The translations under genes and the position numbers were made by a program. DNA of 64,000 nt. Source: Candidatus Saccharimonadota bacterium (GTDB taxonomy: Bacteria > Patescibacteriota > Saccharimonadia > Saccharimonadales > Saccharimonadaceae). The stretch lies in contig CAJPUO010000004.1 in NCBI GenBank assembly GCA_905373795.1, positions 1 through 64,000 on the forward strand, given 5' to 3'. Numbering within the stretch: position 1 is the first letter of the stretch; the number at the start of each line of letters is the position of its first letter. This document shows positions 58,396 through 64,000 of this stretch, one piece after another. The notes below the pieces were generated by a model, which had not been told where the DNA came from, made no database searches, and worked only from the letters and a program-made list of their open reading frames with translations.

Positions 58396-58722
58396 TTACC
58401 GGTAAAATCCGTCGTCAATCCGCGGCCGGAATTTCTCCGACGAGTCGTGTGCATCGTTCCATTCGCGTAATTTCTCATAGCTGCACGGCGAAATATTCTT
58501 GGCAACGCAAAACTCCAGCCTTTCAACTCGCGCGTACAGTGTCAACACGTCTCTACTCGTCTCGCCAAACAGCTTCACTGAATTAGAAATGGAAATAATT
58601 AAGGACAAGCTTAGCGCCGCGGTAAACATAATCACCAGCGCGCCGAACCGGCCGCATGTGCCGCACTTATTTTGCGTATTTGCCGAATTCTTTGCTGATT
58701 GTTTTTTCGTTTTTACTGCCAC
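58396..58722 (-). CDS. Small single-helix membrane protein, unknown
   Basis: 108 residues from a GTG with GGAGG 6 nt upstream. A basic N-terminus with a Cys pair (NKCGTCGRF), one membrane helix (about 28-48, ALVIMFTAALSLSLIISIS), then a heptad-like segment (SRDVLTLYARVERLEFC) and a charged C-terminus. The helix-plus-coil layout is like that of the 59-residue protein at 48557. No family is recognised. TATAAT is visible about 50 nt upstream on the minus strand. Confidence 0.6.
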   Translation of the reverse strand: MAVKTKKQSAKNSANTQNKCGTCGRFGALVIMFTAALSLSLIISISNSVKLFGETSRDVLTLYARVERLEFCVAKNISPCSYEKLREWNDAHDSSEKFRPRIDDGFYR

Positions 58723-58827
58723 AGTGAACCTCCGTATTACTTATGTTTTTAATAATTTAATTATACGCCGCTTTAGTTTTATTAGAAATTTTTAGCCAAC
58801 GCCAGCGTTATGCAGTAAAATAGTTAT

Positions 58828-61800
58828 ATGGATTTTCACACGCGCTACGCCAAGCTGAACGCCAATCAGCGCCAGGCGGTCGATTATATTCACGGTTCGC
58901 TCTTGGTGGTCGCCGGGCCGGGCACGGGCAAGACCGAGCTGCTGAGCATGCGCACCGCCCAGATTTTGCGCCAGACCGACACGCTGCCGGATAGTATTTT
59001 GTGCCTGACGTTTACCGAGAACGGCGCTGCCAACATGCGCCAGCGCCTACGCCAGATCATCGGCGAGGATGCCTATAAAATCGCTATTCACACCTTCCAC
59101 AGCTTCGGCACGGAGATTATCAATCAGCACCGCCAGTATTTTTTCCGCGGCGCTGATAGTCAGCCGGCGGATGAACTGACGCAGCACCAAATCGTCGCGG
59201 GGATTCTCGAGGGGCTTGATTGGCGTAATCCGCTGAGCGTTAAAAACAACGGTGAATTCGTCTACACCAGCGAGCTGATCCGAGTCATTTCCGAGTTCAA
59301 GCAGAGCGGCCTGACGCCAGCTGAGCTGCGAGCGATTACGGCGGATAATCAGCGGGTGATTGCCGATATTGCCGCTGACATTCAACAGGTATTTGCCACC
59401 AAGATTTCTAAAAAAACCATCGAACTATTTGCGCCGCTGGCGGAGAACATTGCCAAGAGAATTGGCGAGGGAAATTCTGTTACAACCGCCAATCTGCCGT
59501 CCTCCATCACCCCGTACGCTCATGTTCTGGCGCTCAGTATCGCCCATACGGCCCAGGGGGCAATTGATACCAACTCCACCAAACCGCTGACCGCCTGGAA
59601 AAACAAGTGGTGCGAAAAGAACGCCAGCGGCGAATTTGTCCTGAAAGATTTTGCCGCCAGCGAGAAATTATCCGCCGCCATTGACGTCTACGAAGCATAT
59701 GGCAACGTGCTGGCCGAGCGCTCGCTGTTTGACTACGACGACATGATTTTGTCGGTCATTCAAGCCTGCGAGTCCCACCCAGAACTGCGCGCCAACCTCC
59801 AGGAGCAATTTCAGTTCATCATGGTCGATGAATTTCAGGACACCAACCTGGCGCAGCTACGTCTGTTATTCGACCTGACTGGCGATGAGGACAATCCCAA
59901 CATCATGGCTGTCGGCGACGATGATCAGGCGATTTTCAGTTTTCAGGGCGCCGATGTTGGCAATATCCAGCGCTTCCGCCAGCACTATCACGACCCGAAA
60001 ATTATTGTGCTGACGGACAATTACCGCTCGGCGGCTGATATTCTGACGGCGGCGCGCGGAGTGATTACCCAGGGGACGGATCGCCTGGAGAATACCATTG
60101 ACGGCCTGTCAAAGCAATTGACCGCGCACGCGTCCGGTAGTGGCGCGCGGGTTGAGGTGCAGGAATTTACCTCGGTGAGCGAGGAGCGGGCAGGGGTAGC
60201 ACAGCAGATTGCCGAGCTGATCAAACGCGGCGCAGACCCAGCGCATATCACCGTCATTGCCCGCCACCACAAGGAGCTGATCGAGCTACTACCGTATCTG
60301 TACCGCCAGAACCTGACCGTTAATTACGAGCGCCACGATGATATTTTAGAGCAAGACATCATTCAGGCGCTGGACAAGCTGGCGCGAGTCGTCATGGCGA
60401 TTCACCAGAATAATCTCGACGCCGCTAACAGCCTGCTACCAGAGGTCATCGCTCATCCAGCATTCGGCTTTTCGGCGCTGGATATTTGGCGGTTGAGCCT
60501 CCACGCTTATAAAAATCGGCAGCTGTGGCTGGAGAGTATGCTGGCGAACAGCACCTTTCAGCCATTTGGCGAGTGGCTGCTAGAGCGGGCCAAGGACGTG
60601 CCAAATCTGCCGCTGGAGGAGCAGTTGGACAAGTTGTTGGGATTGGAGATAGACGCCGGAATTACTCCAATCGACTCCTCTTTACGCGCCGGGCGTCAGA
60701 GGACGCTCGGGCTGCAATCGCTGCACGGAGTCGATCAGAGCAATTCCAGCAGTGCTTGCTCCGACAAGAGTTCTTTACCGCCAACCAACGAGGACGCTCG
60801 GGCTGCAATCGCTGTACGGAGCTTTGAGGAAAGTTCCTCGCCCACCTCTCTCGCCACCCACTACTTCTCGCCTGAAGCCCTCGTCCAAAATCCCGACGCC
60901 TACCTGACCACGCTCGAGAGCCTGCGCACGCTGCGCCAAAAATTACGCGACCGCGCTACCGACGAAACCCCGACACTGGCGGACTTCCTGGAATTCATCG
61001 ACCTGCACCGCTCGACCAAAACCCGCCTGACACACATCCGCCCCCAGGCCAGCGCCCTCGGCGGCGCCATAAACCTGATGACCGCCCATAAATCCAAAGG
61101 CCTGGAGTTCCCGCACGTCTTTGTCATCGGGGCAATCGACAGCGCGTGGGGCGAAAAAGTCCGCTCACGCTCGCGGCTGATTCGCTATCCCGCCAACCTC
61201 CAGCTCCAGCCCGCCGGCGCCAGCTACGACGAGCGGCTGCGGCTATTCTTCGTGGCGATGACCCGCGCCAAAACCACCTTGACCATGACCTATTCTCAAA
61301 CCAACGACGCCGGCAGCGACACCATGATCGCCAGCTTCCTGACCGACCACACGCCGACCATTGTCCCCGCTGCCGACACGCCCGCAGCGCAACTGACCGT
61401 GGCGCAAACCGACTGGAGTACGCGGCTGAGCGCGCCGATGAGTGCGGAGCTCAAGGATGTACTGGCGCCGACCTTAGAGACGTACAAACTTTCCATTACG
61501 CATCTCAATAACTTCCTCGACGTCTCGCGCGGCGGGCCGCAGAACTTTTTGTTGAACAATCTGCTGCGCTTTCCGTCCGCCAAAAGCCCTGCCGCCAGCT
61601 ACGGCACCGCCATTCACGCCAGTCTCCAGCAGCTGCACAATCTGCTGCGCGCTGACCACCGCCTGCCGCCTACCGAGCGCACTCTCCACTATTTCCGCAC
61701 GTCGCTCGAGGCCCAGCACCTGCCGCCCGACGATTTCAAGCTATATCTAGACAAAGGCACGGCAGCGCTGACGGCGTTTCTGGACGCCAAATCGTCTGAT

Positions 61801-62289
61801 TTTCGCGACACGGAGCTGGCGGAACTCGATTTCGCTCATCAAGGCGTCGTCGTTGGCGGCGCGCGCCTGACCGGCAAGCTGGACGTCGCTGATATTGATA
61901 AGAATAACAAAACCATCTTCATGACCGATTACAAGACTGGCAAGCCGTCGCACTCCTGGAAGGGCACGTCCGATTACGAAAAAATCAAGCTCCACAAATA
62001 CCGCCAGCAGCTGATGTTTTATCAACTCTTGGTGGAGTCCTCACGCGATTATGGCAATTTCACCTTCACCGGCGCCCGCCTGCAGTTCGTCGAGCCAGAT
62101 ATGAAAACCGGCGACATTCTCAGCCTAGAGGACACGTTTTCTAGGGAAGAACTGGCTGAGTTTACCCAGCTGATTAATGTCGTCTGGCAGAAAATCACCG
62201 CGTTGGATCTGCCAGATATTTCTGGGTATTCGGCGGATTATAAGGGGATGGTGCAGTTTGAGGGGGATTTACTAACAGAGGCGGCGTAG
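58828..62289 (+). CDS. UvrD-like helicase fused to a RecB-type nuclease
   Basis: 1153 residues. The SF1A helicase has Q motif LNANQRQAVDY, Walker A VAGPGTGKTE (28-37), Walker B FIMVDEFQDTN, motif III VGDDDQAIFSFQGA, motif IV ILTDNYRSA, motif V AHKSKGLEFPHVF and motif VI RLFFVAMTRAKTTL. The last 200 residues contain a PD-(D/E)XK nuclease pattern, LTGKLDVADID followed by MTDYKTGK, as in AddA/RecB. It probably processes DNA ends for recombination. Between about residues 610 and 675 lies a Ser/Ala/Arg-rich segment containing a 32-nt direct repeat read in two frames. TAAAAT ends 6 nt before the ATG. Confidence 0.92.
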   Translation: MDFHTRYAKLNANQRQAVDYIHGSLLVVAGPGTGKTELLSMRTAQILRQTDTLPDSILCLTFTENGAANMRQRLRQIIGEDAYKIAIHTFHSFGTEIINQHRQYFFRGADSQPADELTQHQIVAGILEGLDWRNPLSVKNNGEFVYTSELIRVISEFKQSGLTPAELRAITADNQRVIADIAADIQQVFATKISKKTIELFAPLAENIAKRIGEGNSVTTANLPSSITPYAHVLALSIAHTAQGAIDTNSTKPLTAWKNKWCEKNASGEFVLKDFAASEKLSAAIDVYEAYGNVLAERSLFDYDDMILSVIQACESHPELRANLQEQFQFIMVDEFQDTNLAQLRLLFDLTGDEDNPNIMAVGDDDQAIFSFQGADVGNIQRFRQHYHDPKIIVLTDNYRSAADILTAARGVITQGTDRLENTIDGLSKQLTAHASGSGARVEVQEFTSVSEERAGVAQQIAELIKRGADPAHITVIARHHKELIELLPYLYRQNLTVNYERHDDILEQDIIQALDKLARVVMAIHQNNLDAANSLLPEVIAHPAFGFSALDIWRLSLHAYKNRQLWLESMLANSTFQPFGEWLLERAKDVPNLPLEEQLDKLLGLEIDAGITPIDSSLRAGRQRTLGLQSLHGVDQSNSSSACSDKSSLPPTNEDARAAIAVRSFEESSSPTSLATHYFSPEALVQNPDAYLTTLESLRTLRQKLRDRATDETPTLADFLEFIDLHRSTKTRLTHIRPQASALGGAINLMTAHKSKGLEFPHVFVIGAIDSAWGEKVRSRSRLIRYPANLQLQPAGASYDERLRLFFVAMTRAKTTLTMTYSQTNDAGSDTMIASFLTDHTPTIVPAADTPAAQLTVAQTDWSTRLSAPMSAELKDVLAPTLETYKLSITHLNNFLDVSRGGPQNFLLNNLLRFPSAKSPAASYGTAIHASLQQLHNLLRADHRLPPTERTLHYFRTSLEAQHLPPDDFKLYLDKGTAALTAFLDAKSSDFRDTELAELDFAHQGVVVGGARLTGKLDVADIDKNNKTIFMTDYKTGKPSHSWKGTSDYEKIKLHKYRQQLMFYQLLVESSRDYGNFTFTGARLQFVEPDMKTGDILSLEDTFSREELAEFTQLINVVWQKITALDLPDISGYSADYKGMVQFEGDLLTEAA
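60699..60821 (+). repeat. 32-nt direct repeat inside the helicase gene
   Basis: GAGGACGCTCGGGCTGCAAT plus 12 more bases occurs at 60699-60730 and 60790-60821 with one mismatch. The copies are 91 bp apart and therefore read in different frames. Confidence 0.85.
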
Positions 62290-62308
62290 GCAATCTTGAC
62301 AAAATCTA

Positions 62309-62337
62309 TTGACATTCTTTGCTATTATTGATATATA
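62309..62337 (+). promoter_or_regulatory. Promoter set member E
   Basis: TTGACA (62309-62314), a 17-bp spacer ending in TTGA, TATATA (62332-62337), then TATACTTGCTTTTGTTCG. Confidence 0.85.
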
Positions 62338-62343
62338 TATACT

Positions 62344-62490
62344 TGCTTTTGTTCGTGGAGCTAATTTCTCGACAAGACGCCGCAAATGGTGTCAAGTCCT
62401 GACCATGCTTCGCACAAAAGCATGGCCTGAGAAGAGAGTTAGCTCTTTTCTACTGCCGCAACCGCGGCGGGGAGGGGGTGAAAAACCCTT
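62344..62490 (+). promoter_or_regulatory. Structured leader of the 58-residue protein
   Basis: A long-range stem GAGCTAA/TTAGCTC closes a domain that contains a perfect CCATGCTT/AAGCATGG hairpin; a CTGCCGC/GCGGCGG hairpin lies directly before the GGAGGGGGTG site. Confidence 0.5.
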
Positions 62491-62667
62491 ATGGCAACTT
62501 GGAATACCTCTGACCGTAATGTCGCCTTCTCTAAGGCGGCTGGCGGTGAGAAGCTTTCGGACTTCGAACGCCGAAAGCTGGCTGAACTCGGCTCCCAGGC
62601 TGGAAAGCTAGGAACCGCCGCCAGAAAGGCGGTTGCCAGAGACGAGGAGCGCTTCGGTAAGCGCTAA
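62491..62667 (+). CDS. Small 58-residue basic protein, unknown
   Basis: Reads ATG to TAA in 59 codons. The sequence is amphipathic and helical with balanced charge (SDFERRKLAELGSQ, GTAARKAVARDEERFGKR). GGAGGGGGTG precedes the ATG by about 12 nt. It is transcribed from promoter E together with a structured RNA downstream. The C-terminal half resembles a short DNA- or RNA-binding helix, but no family is recognised. Confidence 0.65.
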   Translation: MATWNTSDRNVAFSKAAGGEKLSDFERRKLAELGSQAGKLGTAARKAVARDEERFGKR

Positions 62668-63020
62668 TCGTCTTTAGGGCAGTTTTCGTTTTGGCGGTCG
62701 GGGTTTGTGCGATCCCGAAACCGCTGACTCCGCGTCAGCAAAGGGCGTCCGTCCGCCCCTGGCATGATTCCCCAGCCGGTAGCCCGGAAAAGAATCACGG
62801 GACGCGCAGGCTTGCCCCTCGAACTTCCACGACGAAGTGGTTGATCGAGGATGGACGGGTTCGATTCCCGCCGCGTCCACTGAGATGACACAACGATGTG
62901 TCATCTCTCACTCCTGGGCTCGCGAGTTCACTCGTGGCAGTTTTTCTCAAAGACGAGATTAACTCCGAGCAGAACCGCTCGAGTCCGCCACCCCTCACTC
63001 TCAATGGCGAGAGTGAGGGG
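62668..63020 (+). ncRNA. Structured RNA of unknown class with a T-arm-like element
   Basis: Successive hairpins can be drawn: GCGGT/ACCGC, CTGAC/GTCAG, GGGCG/CGCCC, TGATTC/GAATCA and CCTCGA/TCGAGG. A T-arm-like CGGG-TTCGATT-CCCG follows, closed by GGACGCG (62800-62806) with CGCGTCC (62872-62878), then a perfect 11-bp GAGATGACACA/TGTGTCATCTC hairpin. The T-arm and acceptor-like pairing recall the 3' end of a tRNA or tmRNA, but there is no CCA, no anticodon or D arm and no tmRNA 5' half nearby. Confidence 0.45.
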
Positions 63021-63028
63021 ATTTTCCT
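62991..63028 (+). terminator. Terminator of the structured RNA transcript
   Basis: Perfect 12-bp stem CCCCTCACTCTC / GAGAGTGAGGGG, followed by ATTTTCCTTTTT. Confidence 0.92.
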
Positions 63029-63036
63029 TTTTGTGA

Positions 63037-63042
63037 TAAAAT
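63037..63042 (+). promoter_or_regulatory. -10 box of the dihydrouridine synthase gene
   Basis: TGA-TAAAAT (63037-63042), overlapping the end of the preceding terminator region. The ATG follows 7 nt later. Confidence 0.6.
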
Positions 63043-63049
63043 AACAGAG

Positions 63050-64000
63050 ATGACATCATTTTGGGACAATCTACCGCAGCCATTTTTCATCTTGGCGCCG
63101 ATGGAAGCCGTCACTGACGTGGTTTTTCGCCATGTCGTGAAAAGGGCGGGCGCGCCCGACGTGTTTTTCACCGAATTCGCCAATGCCACCGGTTGGGTAC
63201 ACGCTGGTGACAAGGCCATCGCCGGGCGACTCATCAAAACTGACGATGAGCATCCACTAGTCGCCCAAATCTGGGGCGGCGAGCCAGGCGATATGGAGCA
63301 ATTTGCCGCTCACTGCGCTAGGCTGGGTTTTGACGGTATCGACATTAACATGGGTTGTCCCGCCAAATCCGCCATCAAAAGCGGGGGAGCGGCACTGATC
63401 CGCCAGCCCGACGTAGCAGTTGCTGCCATCGCCGCCGCTAAAACTGCTGGATTGCCAGTCAGTGTGAAAACACGGCTGGGCTATACTTATATCGACGAAT
63501 GGCGCGAATGGCTTAGCACCTTACTCACGCAAAACCTCGCCAACCTAACCATCCACCTACGCACCAAAAAAGAAATGAGTAAAGTCCCAGCGCATTACGA
63601 GCTCATCGACGACATCATCAAACTACGCGATGAAATCGCCCCACAAACTCTCTTGACTATCAACGGCGATATCCGCAACCGAGCCCACGGCGAAGAGCTC
63701 GCCCGCCAGCACCCCGGCGTCAATGGCATCATGATCGGACGGGGAGTTTTTAGCGATCCGTTTTGTTTTCGAGCATCTCGAGCGGTATCTCAGAAAAAAT
63801 CTGGGCTGGCTTTAGCGGGTCCCGGATTATTTTATGACGATACCCGAGAGATGGGCAATAAGTACGCTAAATTGGAGACTGTGGAGCATTCACGAGGAGC
63901 GGACGTTTCAGCCGAACGCTCGCGTAGTATCTCCAGTGGAGATGCAAGCGAAAAGAGTACTCCAGCGCAGGAGTGTGGCGCTGGTGATGCCGATTTTGCT
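63050..64000 (+). CDS. dus: tRNA-dihydrouridine synthase, partial (cut by window end)
   Basis: The frame is open from the ATG at 63050 to the last base (317 codons). The FMN-binding TIM barrel begins FILAPMEAVTDVVFR; INMGCPAKSAIKSGGAAL holds the catalytic Cys; VKTRLGY, LTIHLRTKKEMSK and GIMIGRGVFSDPF are further family blocks. The enzyme reduces uridines in tRNA D loops. After VFSDPFCF, where homologues go directly into the helical C-terminal domain, there is a segment of at least 70 residues rich in Ser, Arg, Ala and Gly. The start is leaderless. Confidence 0.93.
   Translation, partial: MTSFWDNLPQPFFILAPMEAVTDVVFRHVVKRAGAPDVFFTEFANATGWVHAGDKAIAGRLIKTDDEHPLVAQIWGGEPGDMEQFAAHCARLGFDGIDINMGCPAKSAIKSGGAALIRQPDVAVAAIAAAKTAGLPVSVKTRLGYTYIDEWREWLSTLLTQNLANLTIHLRTKKEMSKVPAHYELIDDIIKLRDEIAPQTLLTINGDIRNRAHGEELARQHPGVNGIMIGRGVFSDPFCFRASRAVSQKKSGLALAGPGLFYDDTREMGNKYAKLETVEHSRGADVSAERSRSISSGDASEKSTPAQECGAGDADFA

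Noticed and set aside
62800..62879. Call as a tRNA
   Set aside because: The acceptor-like and T-arm pairings work, but there is no D arm with GG and no anticodon arm in the expected place.
62664..63004. Short minus-strand frames containing GGNRTRP-like strings
   Set aside because: These strings are typical false translations of the complement of T-arm-containing RNA genes.
62668..63020. Call as tmRNA (ssrA)
   Set aside because: A T arm and acceptor-like helix are present, but no 5' half with the D-loop consensus, no tag reading frame with a resume codon and no CCA end could be found.
1..64000. CRISPR arrays, prophage or rRNA genes
   Set aside because: No regularly spaced direct repeats, phage structural genes or rRNA sequences were seen.

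Overview
The window reads as a small, gene-dense chromosome segment of a Candidatus Saccharibacteria (TM7, Patescibacteria) cell. This is an inference from content: short operons of core genes (rpoBC, rpsL-rpsG, fusA, dnaX-dnaB, ybaB-recR, cysS), many isolated genes with no recognisable family, tandem LPxTG surface proteins, a type IV prepilin, a ThrE-type exporter, and no biosynthetic pathway beyond thymidylate and dNTP handling. Translation uses the standard bacterial code (TGA is a stop, ATGA overlaps are common). Coding strands alternate often.

Layout. 0.1-0.65 kb: RelB/RelE-type toxin-antitoxin pair. 0.66-2.2 kb: an HD-fold protein lacking the His of its HD dyad. 2.4-6 kb: thymidylate block (thyA, a dihydrofolate reductase, dcd, tmk) interleaved with unknown genes. 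6.9-14.1 kb: rpoB-rpoC. 14.2-15.2 kb: an alpha/beta hydrolase. 15.5-16.4 kb: rpsL-rpsG behind a long leader. 16.6-19.3 kb: a membrane-anchored trypsin-like protease. 19.5-21.5 kb: fusA. 21.7-25.2 kb: ThrE-like exporter, a small membrane protein and two conserved proteins. 25.3-30.6 kb: dnaX-dnaB, a GT-C-like membrane protein, ybaB-recR. 30.7-33.2 kb: two paralogous LPxTG proteins. 33.4-36.3 kb: MacB-type ABC exporter. 37.2-42.1 kb: DHH phosphoesterase, an M16-like protein, cysS. 42.1-47.5 kb: ABC-2 exporter with AI-2E-type permease, a two-component system and a GreA-family protein. 48.6-58.4 kb: two P-type ATPases, tRNA-Gln, a prepilin and an RNA m5U methyltransferase. 58.8-62.3 kb: UvrD-like helicase with a RecB-type nuclease domain. 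62.3-63.0 kb: a transcript with a 58-residue ORF followed by a structured RNA. 63.05 kb to the end: a tRNA-dihydrouridine synthase cut by the window edge.

The most unusual object is an 853/855-bp direct repeat (39741-40593 and 47664-48518). No mismatch was found apart from one 2-bp TA difference. Each copy holds a strong promoter, a long structured leader, a 148-residue ORF of unknown function, an 89-nt hairpin and, exactly at its 3' edge, a complete type III hammerhead ribozyme. Its promoter belongs to a set of five near-identical promoters (TTGACW, 17 bp ending in TGA, TATAWA, then a GCTTTTG-like start) that all drive long leaders in front of small unknown proteins.

Two window-wide patterns stand out. 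Most housekeeping genes start 6-7 nt after a -10 box and have no Shine-Dalgarno sequence, so they look leaderless, while accessory genes have TTGACA-type promoters, leaders and AGGAG sites. Second, the structural zinc-binding cysteines are missing from RpoC (both sites), DnaX and RecR, although cysS and the DUF2797 protein keep theirs.
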